DNA of 48,866 nucleotides from Streptomyces griseus (GCF_900460065.1 NZ_UAVD01000013.1:1-48866); one strand, 5' to 3'. Shown: positions 1 to 8,938, counted from the stretch's first letter. Numbers and translations: made by a program. Notes: generated from the letters alone by a model not told the origin.

Positions 1-379
1 TCTCGCGCTGAGGCATCAGGCATCGCGAGAGCGGTGAGTGCCCAGGCGCAGAACCGGAGCACGTCCTCCAGGGGGATCCGTTCCAGCTGTCGCTCTGTGT
101 AGTCGCTGGGCGGTACGAACCCGAAGATCTCTTCTGCGGTGAGGTAGACGGCCATCAGGTCGATGGGGGCAGGGCTCTGCGCCGACGATGCGGGAACCAG
201 CAAACCGCTGGGGTGTTGGTGCCATTCCGGAACGAGAGCTGGAGCTGTTGAACCTTGATGGACAGGCGGCCTTGTGAGGGGTCGGCAAGGTAGCTTGAGC
301 GCACGGGGGCCGGCTCGCTGTCAGCGAGCATCCTTCTTATCGCTGCTATCTCCCTGACCAGGTCAGGTGTAGGGGCCAT
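1..379 (-). pseudogene. Partial hypothetical gene, apparently frameshifted, running off the left edge
   Basis: The ATG at 379 is preceded by a good ribosome site (GGAAG, 5 nt upstream) and opens a convincing N-terminus (MAPTPDLVREIAAIRRMLAD). That frame loses protein-like character near 200-230. A different minus-strand frame from about 230 to the window edge then reads plausibly (APIDLMAVYLTAEEIFGF, later ERIPLEDVLRFCAWALTAL), with normal Streptomyces codon bias. The simplest reading is one gene with a single frameshift, cut by the window edge. Two short genes, the second starting at an internal ATG (MAVYLTAEE...), cannot be excluded. I do not recognise the family: there is a helical N-terminus and no visible catalytic motif. 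Confidence 0.45.
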
Positions 380-393
380 CGGATCTTCCTGTC

Positions 394-1065
394 ATGCGGG
401 CGATAGGGCCGTTGGGGTCCGGGCGGAGTCGGTCGGGTGTGGTGCGCTGGGGCCGGACCCGTGTGCGGACCGCTTCGCCACTGCGGACCGGCGCGGACGC
501 CCCGCCCAGTGAACTGCTGGCTCTTCTCTCGCTATCAGCTCTACCACCCGGCACTGACACTCGACCGGACGGCGGCAGCCCCAGGCAGCCTCACTGGGAC
601 CGGTGAGGTCTTGCTTCCTCCCTGGATCAGCAGGACAACAGGGAAGGGGAAGCCCAGCAGCTGGCCTGCGTCCGCGTCAGGGCGGTATCCGCCTCTCGGC
701 GGCAGGAGTTCCGCCGCCGGGGACGTGATGTGCCTCACCGGCCTCTCGGCCGGGTTAACCGGCGACCACCGCTGGCCCGCAGAAGGTGCGGGTGTCTGCG
801 CCGCCAGCCGCCTCGGTACGGGGGTCGGGTTCCAGCGGCGCAAGTGAGAGCGAAGCGGGAGAGCGGGTCGGCCTGGGAAGTCGTGAGCGGAACCGTTACT
901 GAAGGGGCTTTACCGGGACGAGGAGGGGGCGATCCGGCCCAAGTAGCAGCGAGGATCCCAGGTCACCAGCCGCCAGTTCCCTGGCCAGGGTTCAGGCGTG
1001 GGATAGACTGGGCGTCCTCTCTGACCCATCGCAGCTCAACCTCAGTCGTGGCGCTGCTTCCATGA
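394..1065. other. Stretch with no supportable gene
   Basis: About 670 bp between the left partial gene and the 3' end of the HEPN pseudogene. Open frames exist on both strands because of high GC, but none has a ribosome site, consistent codon bias or a recognisable protein. No perfect long inverted repeat was seen. Confidence 0.5.
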
Positions 1066-2249
1066 TCAAGCGTTTGCGGTGACCGTGCAGGCTGCTGCCA
1101 TGTCGTGATGGATGGAGAGGATCTCGAATGCGGAGAGCACGAAGGGGTCGTAGACCCGCCGGACCTCGCTGCGTACCGCCTTGCCGTGCCGGGTGTGCAG
1201 GTCGTAGGTAAGCAGGTCGCTCAGGGAGCCGTAGTTGCGGCGCATCCAGCAGTTCAGCAGTTCGCGGGTATGAGTGTGGGCGGGGTGGCTGTTGAAGGTC
1301 TCGCTCCGGGGAGATGCCTGCCGGGGTTCCACTTCTCGTTGACGCGGTTGATCTCGGCTTGTCGCAGGGCTGTGCTGGTGAGTTCTTTGAGCTGGCGTCC
1401 CACGCTGGGAGAGTGTGACTGGTTCTTTGGACTGGTGTTCCTGTTGCTTCAGGCGCGCGGCGGCCCAGTCAGCGACGGCGAACAGCCGGTTCCAGGCTTT
1501 GGTCGCGACTGTGAGGTTGTCGTAGTGAGAATGCTGCCGTGCACGATGCCGTTGCGGTAGAGGCTCGTAGACGGGTTCTTCCAGTGTGGCCGTGCGCCCT
1601 TTGGTGAACGTCTTGTGGGCGTGCTGGAGGCCGCGATGGTGGCCGACGACGCTGTCCCAGGCTTGCAGTTCCTCGGAGCGCGTGCGTGCAGCCCACGGCG
1701 CACGCTCTCGAACTCCGTTGACGAAGCCGTCATGACGCTCAGCAGCACCTGGACAGTGGCGTAGTAGCGGCCTGCGAAGTAGTCCTGCCGGGCCCGTTCC
1801 ACCAGGGTGAGCCTGCGGCGCATGGCCGGCAGCTTCCGCAGCGGAAGGATCATGAACGGCAGACTCTCGGCGTCGTGGTAGAGCTCGATGAGCTTCCGTT
1901 CCGCCCCGTCCACATCCTCTCCTGCGTTGGCGACAATGGCCCGCACCGGTTCCAGGGGCAGCCGGTCGTGGAAGATCCAGTGCTTTCCCCCGAACAGGTC
2001 ATAGAAGGCGTCGACCGTGTCGCCGAACTCTCGCAGCTGAAGCCGGATCGCATCGGCCAGCTTCCGATTGCTTCTCCCGAGGAACCTCACCACCTTCAGT
2101 TGCCGTTCGAGCTCCAGATAGGAAGGAAGATCACGAGCAGATTCGTAGGCCATGCCCAGATCGTAAGAAGCGGCACTGACACTGCCTCGTCCGTCCGCTT
2201 CTTCCTTCCCATCCCACTGGTGCGACACCGGTTTACTCACACGCAACAC
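1066..2249 (-). pseudogene. Decayed HEPN-type protein (putative RNase-like domain)
   Basis: The first ~190 codons read as a normal helical protein (ARDLPSYLELERQ, later LPFMILPLRKLPAMRRRLTLV). Past about 1740 the protein can be followed only by changing frame at least four times: ESVRRGLHAR in one frame, SEELQAWDSVVGHHRG in a second, LYRNGIVHG in the first, HYDNLTVATKAWNRLFAVAD in the second. It ends in frame at 1066. The YRNGIVHG segment matches the R-x4-H motif typical of HEPN domains, many of which are RNases in toxin or defence systems. The motif survives but the frame does not, so a full-length product is unlikely. Family assignment rests on this motif and overall helical character; the biological role is inferred. 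Confidence 0.6.
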
Positions 2250-2343
2250 CTCAGTCGGTAAGTGGGAATCGTGTGTTCGGATTGGGGGTCTGGCGCGCCG
2301 CCGGAGGGGCGGCGCGTTCGACGGCCCGGGTGAGTGTGGCGGG

Positions 2344-2625
2344 TCAGCGCCTGGGGAGGGCGAGGAGGTTGTTGGTCCACACGCCGTCGGCGTGGGTCCG
2401 CAGGTACTTCTCGCCCCGAGTGGGCGTCACGACGACGACCTTCGTGCGGTGTCCGGCTGCGTCGGTGTAGGCCTCGCCGGACTGGTTGTCGATCCAGTCG
2501 ACGAGCTGAGCCCGGGTGTTGTTGCCGCTGTTGCCGGAGGCCTGGTTGGTCCACCACAGGTGGGTGATGTGTTCATGGGTGGTACCGCCGGCTGTCAGGC
2601 GTACCGCGGTGATCTGGATGGCCAT
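2344..2625 (-). CDS. DUF3892 domain protein
   Basis: 93 aa, ATG at 2625. The sequence has the features I associate with DUF3892: an ITAVRLTAGGTTHEHIT opening, a WWTN segment, a central VDWIDNQSGEAYT block and a C-terminal YLRTHADGVWTNNLLALPR signature. The whole protein is essentially this one domain, which is the usual size. No function is established for the family. Many reading frames overlap here; this one is chosen for its match and clean end. It lies 146 bp downstream of the IrrE-like protease gene on the same strand and may be a separate unit. Confidence 0.82.
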   Translation of the reverse strand: MAIQITAVRLTAGGTTHEHITHLWWTNQASGNSGNNTRAQLVDWIDNQSGEAYTDAAGHRTKVVVVTPTRGEKYLRTHADGVWTNNLLALPRR

Positions 2626-2771
2626 CGTTGCTGTCCTGCAGTTCTGCCGGCGGCATTCTGACGGGTTCCCGCGGCCGGCGCCCGGTTTCCGTGAGCACCC
2701 CGGGTGGGGTGCTTCGCCTGGGACAGACGACGTAACTCGCGGGTAGGAGGACGCGTGTGGCTGGCGGGGTG

Positions 2772-3797
2772 TCAGGAGCAGTCGAGGCAGCGGTCGCTGT
2801 CCGGGGCGAACATCGCGGGCGGGTGCTTGAGGAAGCAGCCGGGGCAGGAGCGGCCGGGGGTGCGGGGCGGGCAGGCGCAGCTGCCGCATTCGGGACAGTG
2901 AGGGACGTGGCAGCGCGGGCAGGCGGGTTCGAAGGAGCGGTAGTTCTCGTCGCAGTTCGCGCAGATGTAGTCGCGCGACCGGGGGCCGGTGTCGGCGGTG
3001 GGTGGGGTGAAGGCGCGCCAGGGGGCGGAGTCGGTGACGAGGACAGCGACGGTGTAGCCGTCCATGGGGGCGGTGTCGGTGTGCAGTTCGCGTCCGAGGA
3101 TGCCGTCGCGGTAGCGGACCTGGGTTCGTCCTTGTGCGCGGCCTGGGCCGGTCAGGGCGCGGTCGATGACGGGGATGTCGCCTTGGAAGCTGCCGCGCGG
3201 CAGGGGCGGCAGGCCGTTGGAGGCGGCGAAGGCGAGGTGTCCGTCGGGGTCGAGGAGGAGGACGTGACCGGGGGCGGGGAGGTGCTGGGCTGCTCGTACG
3301 CAGACGGCCATGCGGGAGGCGTTGCTCGTCTTCCACAGGAGGGTGATAGCTGAGGCGGTGGGTCCTTTGGCGTCCAGGTGCTGGTCGACGAGGTGTGCAG
3401 GGAGCAGGATCTGGGCGGCGAACGCGTCGCAGGCGGCGTCTTCGAGGAGGACACCGCCGTCGGGTTCCCGGCTGAAGGGCTCCATGAGGTCGAAGCTGTT
3501 CTTCTGCAGGTGGTGACCGAGTTCGTGCAGGGCGGTGAAGTCCCGCCGTGCGTGGCTGGCGGAGGTGGCGACGGACAGGCGGGGCGGGGGGCCGTAGTCG
3601 TATGCTCCGGCGACGCTGCAGCCCTGTGCCGTCTCGTTTTCGGGAACGTCTTTGACGGTGAGCTCGGGCCAGGTCCGCAGTTTTGCGAGGGCGTCTTGCG
3701 CCAGGAGTTCGGCGGCACCGGGGCGGGCTGCTTCGAGTTCCGTGATCATGGCGGCGGCCTGGGTGCGGGCGGCGCCGGCGCGTACGTAGTTGACCAC
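2772..3797 (-). CDS. ImmA/IrrE-type zinc metallopeptidase with C-terminal zinc-ribbon tail
   Basis: 341 aa from a GTG with AAGGAGAGG about 10 nt upstream. Residues ~85-130 carry the zincin motif HELGHH followed by a downstream acidic stretch (LLEDAACDAFAAQILLP) that supplies the third ligand in IrrE/ImmA peptidases. A middle domain (~150-260) has no assignment. The last ~65 residues hold four CxxC-like pairs (ICANCDENY, CPRCHVPHCPECGSCACP, CPGCF, CLDC), suggesting two zinc ribbons. Known family members cleave XRE-type repressors (ImmA/ImmR, IrrE/DdrO). The preceding gene, 24 bp upstream, encodes an XRE-like protein and is a natural candidate substrate. Target and trigger are inferred; the ribbon tail is an unusual addition. 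Confidence 0.82.
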   Translation of the reverse strand: MVNYVRAGAARTQAAAMITELEAARPGAAELLAQDALAKLRTWPELTVKDVPENETAQGCSVAGAYDYGPPPRLSVATSASHARRDFTALHELGHHLQKNSFDLMEPFSREPDGGVLLEDAACDAFAAQILLPAHLVDQHLDAKGPTASAITLLWKTSNASRMAVCVRAAQHLPAPGHVLLLDPDGHLAFAASNGLPPLPRGSFQGDIPVIDRALTGPGRAQGRTQVRYRDGILGRELHTDTAPMDGYTVAVLVTDSAPWRAFTPPTADTGPRSRDYICANCDENYRSFEPACPRCHVPHCPECGSCACPPRTPGRSCPGCFLKHPPAMFAPDSDRCLDCS

Positions 3798-3821
3798 CTC
3801 AGGCGTACCTCTCCTTCTTCT

Positions 3822-4730
3822 CTATTCGTCCAGGAGGAGCTCGAAGTAGCGGTCAGTGCGTGCGTTCCAGTTCGGCTGGGTGCGGTTGTCGTCGCGTGCC
3901 GCGAGCGTGTAGACGCCGTAGGCGGCACGCAGACGGGCGGCATGTTCGGTCTCGTCGTACTGGGCGGCGAGTTTCTTGACCTGGCTTCGGCGCAGAGGCC
4001 GGTTGAGTTCGTGTACGACGGCGGGCGGCAGAGCTGGGTTGGTGTCGAGGAAGCGGGCGGCGGGCTGGCCGAGGAGTGCGGCGAGCGTATCGGCCTGCTC
4101 GGCGTTGAGGGGCTGTTGCCCCCTCCACATGTCCAGGGCCAGGGGCGGTGGCAGTTTCAGTTCGGCCGCGAGCTGCTGGACGGTGATGGCGTGGTCGCGA
4201 AGGAGTTCGGAGAGGCCGCCTGACCCTTGCGGGGCCCATTGTGCCGAGGCGAGGACCTCGAGGTGGTCGGTGAGGGCGGCGCGGTATTCGCCGGCTGCTG
4301 CGGGCACGAGAGTACTGCTGCCCCATCGGGCGCCGGTGACGGTGTCGGCGAGCATGCGGGAGGTAAGGGGGTCGGGGCGGCTTGTCAGCTCGCTGACCGG
4401 CCGGTCCAGTACGCACCACGGAAGAGTGGTTTCCAGGCCCCACCAGAGCGCCAAGGGCTGCTCCAGGGTCGTGGCCGGGGCGGGCAGGAGCAGGGTGTCG
4501 GCGTCCGCGTAGCGTTCGAAGGAGGCCGGTACGGCGCGGGCGGTGTCCTGGTCTCCGGCCGTGGTGATCAGCAGCAGCTGGATGGTGTCGTCCCATACCG
4601 CGCGCCAGATCTGGCCGGGGCGGGGGTCCTGAGGTGGTGCGGTGGCCGCCTGGTGGACGGCATCGGGCACTTTCAGGCCCGCTGCGGCGGCTACGAGCCT
4701 CTGGTAGGCAGTGGTGTGGACAGAGCTCAT
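3822..4730 (-). CDS. XRE-like HTH protein, likely regulatory partner of the IrrE-like protease
   Basis: 302 aa from the ATG at 4730, chosen because GGGGGAG lies 5 nt upstream; an in-frame ATG at 4763 has a weaker site. The N-terminal half contains a segment (PGQIWRAVWDDTIQLLLIT) with a faint resemblance to PemK/MazF-like barrels, a weak impression only. Around residues 180-235 the pattern LSELLRDHAITVQQLAAELKLP, ending in LAALLGQPAARFL, fits an XRE-type helix-turn-helix. The gene lies between the sigma-like gene (80 bp upstream) and the metalloprotease (24 bp downstream), all on one strand, so an operon is likely. By analogy with ImmR/DdrO it may be a repressor or anti-sigma that the protease destroys; this is inference. 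Confidence 0.65.
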   Translation of the reverse strand: MSSVHTTAYQRLVAAAAGLKVPDAVHQAATAPPQDPRPGQIWRAVWDDTIQLLLITTAGDQDTARAVPASFERYADADTLLLPAPATTLEQPLALWWGLETTLPWCVLDRPVSELTSRPDPLTSRMLADTVTGARWGSSTLVPAAAGEYRAALTDHLEVLASAQWAPQGSGGLSELLRDHAITVQQLAAELKLPPPLALDMWRGQQPLNAEQADTLAALLGQPAARFLDTNPALPPAVVHELNRPLRRSQVKKLAAQYDETEHAARLRAAYGVYTLAARDDNRTQPNWNARTDRYFELLLDE

Positions 4731-4810
4731 GCTGTCTCCCCCGTCTCCTCGGCTGTGGTCCATCAGCGCATTCTCTTCTCACTGGGTCCAGACGACGTAA
4801 CTGGGGCTGT

Positions 4811-5770
4811 TCACGAGGCGGTCTCACTGCAGCGCCGCAGCAGGGCGGCCATGACCGCATGGGGGTCGATGTCCGCGGACAGAGCATTACGGAGCATGGT
4901 CTTGAGGTTGGACAGGACCGCGGCTGCGTGGCCTTGCCGGATCTCAAGCAGCTGCGCCGCGTGGTGGGCGTCCTCGTCGATGCAGGGAAGCAGCAGGCGG
5001 TCGTTGGGCGTGAGGCGCTGCCAGATGTCCTCGGCCACCCCCTCAACCCCGGTCGGGTCCGGGGCTGCGGCCGCCGCATGCTGTTCGACCGTTTCGGCGA
5101 CGGTCCCCTCATCGGCGTACAGGGCGGTGAAACGGGCCGGTTCCAGAAGATCAAACCGGGCTTCGAGGACCTTGGCGAGGTCTTCCTCCCGCACCGCTCC
5201 CTGTGCGTACCGGAGCACGGACAGTAGGACGGTCTTCAGGGCGTGGACTGTCTGCCGGGGTGTGGGGCCGGCATGGTTCCAGCGGGTGATGCCGACGCCT
5301 TTCACCTGTGCGGCCTGGGCGATGAGATCGTCGAGGTCTCCCTGCCATACGGCACCTTCGACATGGTCGGCCAGTGCCCAGCGCGGCGGGGAACCCTTGA
5401 GCTTGCGGTAGGCCGCGTCTTCGCCCATCAGCCGGGCGATACGGCGCCGGAGCTTGCCTCGCGGTGTCTTCTTCGCCTCGTCAATGAGGAAGTTCTTGAT
5501 CGACGTGAGAAACAGTCGCTCCAGGGAGGCTTCGTCGGCGGCCTGGGTGAAGCAGGCGGTCACGAACCGTTGTCCCGCTCCTTCCCGGGACAGCATCGCG
5601 CTGATCACGTCGTAAGCCGCGTCATCGCTCCATGCCGTGTGGCCCTCGGGGGGCGGAAAGCCGGTGCCACGACGCACCTGGTGAACCAGCCTCCGCAGTA
5701 GTTCGAACGTGGCCGGCCCCAACCCGCCGGTCTGCAGCTCCTCGTACGCGCTCTGTGTCACGTGCCCCAC
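4811..5770 (-). CDS. Sigma-70-like (ECF-like) protein
   Basis: 319 aa from a GTG at 5770 with a purine-rich site upstream. Residues ~75-125 (SLERLFLTSIKNFLIDEAKK then GKLRRRIARLM) resemble the sigma region 2 core and the basic recognition segment of divergent ECF sigma factors. Residues ~255-300 (WQRLTPNDRLLLPC then AAQLLEIRQGHAAAVLSNL) look like region 4, with its LTxxDRxLL and helix-turn-helix rhythm. The middle ~100 residues are unassigned, so the protein is longer than a minimal ECF factor. It heads the operon with the XRE-like and IrrE-like genes. A regulatory role is likely; sigma activity itself is inferred from pattern only. Confidence 0.6.
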   Translation of the reverse strand: MGHVTQSAYEELQTGGLGPATFELLRRLVHQVRRGTGFPPPEGHTAWSDDAAYDVISAMLSREGAGQRFVTACFTQAADEASLERLFLTSIKNFLIDEAKKTPRGKLRRRIARLMGEDAAYRKLKGSPPRWALADHVEGAVWQGDLDDLIAQAAQVKGVGITRWNHAGPTPRQTVHALKTVLLSVLRYAQGAVREEDLAKVLEARFDLLEPARFTALYADEGTVAETVEQHAAAAAPDPTGVEGVAEDIWQRLTPNDRLLLPCIDEDAHHAAQLLEIRQGHAAAVLSNLKTMLRNALSADIDPHAVMAALLRRCSETAS

Positions 5771-5982
5771 CCCGATCCCTGCTCCCCGGCGGACGTCTAC
5801 GGCCGCAAGGTTTCAAGCCTGCATACACCAGCGTTCATCCCCCTGGCATGCGACACGCGCATACTCCCTCCGTTCGAGCCCTCCTCTGCGAGAGGCGGCA
5901 CCCACCAGAACGGTGAAGTAAGGGCGCCGTCTCGCTGACCGGCTACCACCACGACGGTGCACACTGCTTCGGCCAGCGGATC

Positions 5983-7140
5983 TCAACCTCGCGGGAAGTC
6001 GCCAGGCATGGCGGCGATCGGCCCGCCAGCATCGTTTCGCTGCTCGCCTCGAAGCCATCGGCTCATGACGGTGACCGATGTTCCGGCTTCCTTCGCCAGT
6101 GCAGTGATCGTCGGCCGCCGCTCTGGGGGAACGCTCCAGAAGCGGATGCGCATCTCGCGGATCAGGGCGTCTGGGAACCTGCGCCCCATTGGGTGGCGCT
6201 CGCCTCTGGCATTGGTCCCGTGGAAGGCCTTGTCGGCAATGTTCTCGGCCTGCGAACCGGCTCTGAGGTGCCGAGGGTTATTGCAGTTGTTCCTGTAAGT
6301 ACTCTCAGGGCACGTGTGGCGGATGACCGCGGGCCCAAGCTCCTTGTACGTCACCCCTTGGGAGAGCGCATACGCGATGCGATGTGTCAAGGCTGCCTGG
6401 ACGCCCTCCCACCTGAGCTGTCCGTATCCGAAGTGGTTGCGCGTCTTCGCCGTCCAGGGCCAGCAAGCGTCGTCTCCGCCCCTGCGATCGATCCGAGCCC
6501 AGAACTCCGATACACGGGCCTCGCGGTCCAGTTCGACGAGATCTCCTGTCGAGATGCTCCACCCTCCCTGTGGAGGCGTGACCGGCTCCGCCACCTTCTT
6601 CGCTCCTGTGCGGCCTTCTCTGCGGGCGACCCAAGTGTCCCGATTGTTTTCGCTCTTTGTCCCGGGGAGCAGGTGGGCGGGATTACAACAGGGCTTGAAG
6701 TCGCACAGGTGTCTGAGCAGCGTGCTGCCCGGCAGGGCTTGCTGTAGCCCGCTGGCAAGGGTGAAGGCCACGACATGTGCGCTCGCCGAGCCGGTCATGG
6801 CTTGGCCAGCAGCGGTGTGTCCGTATTTGTTGCCCTTGACGCCCTTGAAGGGCCAGCAAGCGTTCACTCCAGCTGAGTGGTCGACACGGTCCCAGAAACT
6901 CGCTTCCCGAAACTTACGGCGCTCAGGCGTCTCGGTGATGCCGTACCGCTCGCCACCATCAGTTACCCGTACTCCGGCTGTGCCGTGGAGGTGCTTATAG
7001 GTTCTCCCGTTGACCAACTGATTGATCCGAGACAACGTGCCCCCTAGCGCCGCCGCGGCCTCGGTTTGAGTCATCCGGCCGGACTGCACCACCTCCAACA
7101 CCCACCGCGCTTCAGCGTCCGTCAGTGATCGTCTGACCAT
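5983..7140 (-). CDS. Tandem HNH endonuclease with HTH at both ends
   Basis: 385 aa, ATG at 7140. An N-terminal HTH-like segment (TDAEARWVLEVVQSGRMTQ, then AAAALGGTLSRINQLVNG) is followed by two HNH-type modules. The first (~85-170) has CWPF...YG, HVVAFTLASG, LLRHLCDFKPCCNPAHLLPG and ENNRD. The second (~225-310) has CWPWTAK...FGYG, THRIAYALSQG, IRHTCPES, CNNPRHLRAGS and ENIADK. Both keep the RHxC...CxNPxHL core. A resolvase-like HTH (PTITALAKEAGTSVTVMSRW) closes the protein. This is the layout of free-standing homing-type nucleases in phages and mobile elements, though tandem duplication is less common. It stands alone; there is no methyltransferase or other partner nearby. The target site is unknown. 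Confidence 0.8.
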   Translation of the reverse strand: MVRRSLTDAEARWVLEVVQSGRMTQTEAAAALGGTLSRINQLVNGRTYKHLHGTAGVRVTDGGERYGITETPERRKFREASFWDRVDHSAGVNACWPFKGVKGNKYGHTAAGQAMTGSASAHVVAFTLASGLQQALPGSTLLRHLCDFKPCCNPAHLLPGTKSENNRDTWVARREGRTGAKKVAEPVTPPQGGWSISTGDLVELDREARVSEFWARIDRRGGDDACWPWTAKTRNHFGYGQLRWEGVQAALTHRIAYALSQGVTYKELGPAVIRHTCPESTYRNNCNNPRHLRAGSQAENIADKAFHGTNARGERHPMGRRFPDALIREMRIRFWSVPPERRPTITALAKEAGTSVTVMSRWLRGEQRNDAGGPIAAMPGDFPRG

Positions 7141-7462
7141 GCCGTAACGCTACGGTGCGGCACCGACAAACGGACCCCCAGGACGGACAGACCGAATGCG
7201 GCTCTGTCGATGCCGTAAGCCGGCCCCCGGGGCCCACCAGAGCAGCACCTCCAAGCGGCAGGTTCGACCACCGCACCGATGGCTCGGCAAAACTGCGCAG
7301 CATCCGCCCTCTGTGAGCAACGCAGGCTGAGCCGGATCACAGGTCACAGAACGCAGGCCAACGGCACCACGAGCAAATCGATCCAAGGCCAGTTAAGACC
7401 AGCAACGGATCACCCCTAACTAGAGGTTGCGCTCACCAAAGTGAGCAATGGCCAGCTCGGAC
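7141..7462. other. Intergenic stretch with no gene seen
   Basis: About 320 bp of lower GC than its neighbours, upstream of the HNH gene. Short open frames are present but none has coding character. It presumably holds the HNH gene promoter; no convincing operator repeat was found. Confidence 0.45.
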
Positions 7463-7750
7463 TTACCTAGCCTGCTCACCTTCAGCCGGGCCACCACAGG
7501 TGAGATCGCCCCGGCGGCGGGCCTCGCGAATCATGTGGAGCGCCGACCGGTCCTTGATACCGCCCGGGTTGGCCCCTTCCAGCTTCGCGTGGAAGCCGAG
7601 CCCGGCGGGGGCGAAGGGCTCGTCGATCCAGAGCACCGGGGTGCGGCCGACCAGTTGGGCCGGCCGACGGGCAGTAGGGGGGACCGGGGCGAGCGCCCCG
7701 GCGGGGGCGGGAGTTGTGGAGTGGAGGTGATCGAGCAGCGAGCTGGTCAT
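7463..7750 (-). pseudogene. Truncated PLP-dependent cysteine synthase-like gene
   Basis: 95 codons from the ATG at 7750 (AAGGAG about 13 nt upstream). The sequence LVGRTPVLWIDEP then FHAKLEGANPGGIKDR matches the N-terminus of fold-type II PLP enzymes of the cysteine synthase family, including the lysine region (NPGGIKDRSAL) that binds the cofactor. It ends abruptly after REARRRGDLTCGG, whereas complete members exceed 300 aa. The rest of the enzyme is not visible downstream in any frame. This is therefore a 3'-truncated relic, probably left by recombination. Confidence 0.7.
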
Positions 7751-7929
7751 CAGGACGCACGGCTCCTTCGCGCCCCCGGGCACGCCAAAGGGCGCGGGGG
7801 CGGCGAGTGGGTGAGGTGTCAGGGGAATCGCGGCACGGTCTCGCCACGGCCGCGGATGCGGCTCACGGGCGGGACGCTGGGCGGCTCTCCGCAGGCGTGT
7901 CGCCTGCGGTCAGAGGGGCCCGGTGACGA

Positions 7930-8355
7930 TCACTGACGCCAGATACACAGGAGCGCATGCGTCGGGGCCGCCATCCCGGCGGATGGCCAGCCGGCGGTGA
8001 CGCGGGGACCGGAACGGTCGAAGTGCACTCCGGCGTGCGACGACGCGGGCAGCGACGGAACATCGTCCGATGCCGAGGGATCATGGTGACCGAACGGGGC
8101 AGCCCGCGGCCGATCCACCTGATGCCCGTGAACCTCGTGGGCGGGGTGTTCGTGCAGCGGTTCGCAGACGTTCGACGCCATCTGCTGCTCGTACGACCAC
8201 GTAGAAGCGGCCACTGCAGGGAGATCGGAGTGCGCGGCAGCCGTGTGCTGCCCGCCCACGAGGTGGGCGAGGACCACGACGGCAAAAACGATCAGTGCGG
8301 CAACGGGACTCCACCCCTTCACGGGGAGCGGAAGCCTGTGGCGCCGAACGATCAT
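7930..8355 (-). CDS. Small membrane-anchored His-rich protein
   Basis: About 141 aa from the ATG at 8355; no clear ribosome site, and an in-frame start exists at 8406. A basic start (MIVRRHRLPLPVKGW) leads into one hydrophobic segment (VAALIVFAVVVLAHLV). The rest is predicted extracytoplasmic and rich in histidine (EPLHEHPAHEVHGHQ, FGHHDPSASDD), which would suit metal binding. It ends in LLCIWRQ. It lies beside the NmtR-like repressor and P-type ATPase genes, so a part in metal handling is plausible. I do not recognise a named family; the link to metals is inference from composition and position. Confidence 0.55.
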   Translation of the reverse strand: MIVRRHRLPLPVKGWSPVAALIVFAVVVLAHLVGGQHTAAAHSDLPAVAASTWSYEQQMASNVCEPLHEHPAHEVHGHQVDRPRAAPFGHHDPSASDDVPSLPASSHAGVHFDRSGPRVTAGWPSAGMAAPTHALLCIWRQ

Positions 8356-8575
8356 GCGCAAAAAGTAGTGGACTGGATACTCGAAGTCACAGTGGCGCGC
8401 TCGCATTCAGCCAGTACGCAAAGTCTCCCGCGCACGCCCGGGCTGCCATCGGATGCAGATGCGGCCATGTCCGCACCATGCTCGGGAGGCGTCGCGAGGC
8501 CGGAGCGGCCGGGCGCCGACGCCTGCAGGCTCGGTGCTCCCCAGGGTCGCGGCCCGCAAATCTTGTCCTGTTCCG

Positions 8576-8938
8576 TCACTCGGCCGGGGTGTCGTGCAGG
8601 CCGAGACGCAGGTGCTCGACGTGGTAGAGGGCCTGGCCGAGGAGTTCCGCGACGTGGTTGTCGTAGAGCGAGTAGACGATGGAGCGGCCGCGTCGTTCGC
8701 CGGCGACCAGGCCGAGGTTGCGCAGCAGGCGGAGCTGGTGCGAGCAGGCTGACGCTTCCATCCCGACGGCGTCGGCGAGATCGCCGACCGCACAGGGGCC
8801 CTCCTGGAGCCGGGCCAGGATGTAGAGCCGGGAAGGGGTCGCGAGCGCCTGGAGGGTGGCGGCAACGTCGGCGGGTCCGACGGCGTCGAGACGCTCGCGG
8901 GTGCTGGCGCTGCTGGTCGTGACGTTTCCGTGGCCCAT
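8576..8938 (-). CDS. ArsR/SmtB-family metal-sensing repressor, NmtR-like
   Basis: 120 aa from the ATG at 8938. The wHTH core reads ADVAATLQALATPSRLYILA, GDLADAVGMEASACSHQLRL and GRSIVYSLYDNHVAELL. It closely resembles Mycobacterium NmtR, a Ni/Co sensor. It keeps the N-terminal MGHG (the His3 region that helps bind metal in NmtR), the D-x-H pair in SLYDNHV, and the C-terminal histidines in YHVEHLRLGLHD. It is divergently transcribed from a P1B-type ATPase, the standard arrangement for a repressor that releases its operator on metal binding. Co or Ni is the likely inducer, inferred from family and ligand set. Confidence 0.85.
   Translation of the reverse strand: MGHGNVTTSSASTRERLDAVGPADVAATLQALATPSRLYILARLQEGPCAVGDLADAVGMEASACSHQLRLLRNLGLVAGERRGRSIVYSLYDNHVAELLGQALYHVEHLRLGLHDTPAE

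Noticed and set aside
394..843. Possible small genes on both strands left of the HEPN relic
   Set aside because: No ribosome sites, inconsistent codon bias and no protein-like composition.
3853..5154. A 433-codon minus-strand open frame overlapping the XRE-like and sigma-like genes
   Set aside because: Arg/Pro-rich translation, other frame of two better-supported genes with ribosome sites.
1066..5770. A single defence island joining the HEPN gene with the protease-XRE-sigma genes
   Set aside because: The HEPN gene is heavily decayed and a DUF3892 gene lies between them; there is no shared operon structure.
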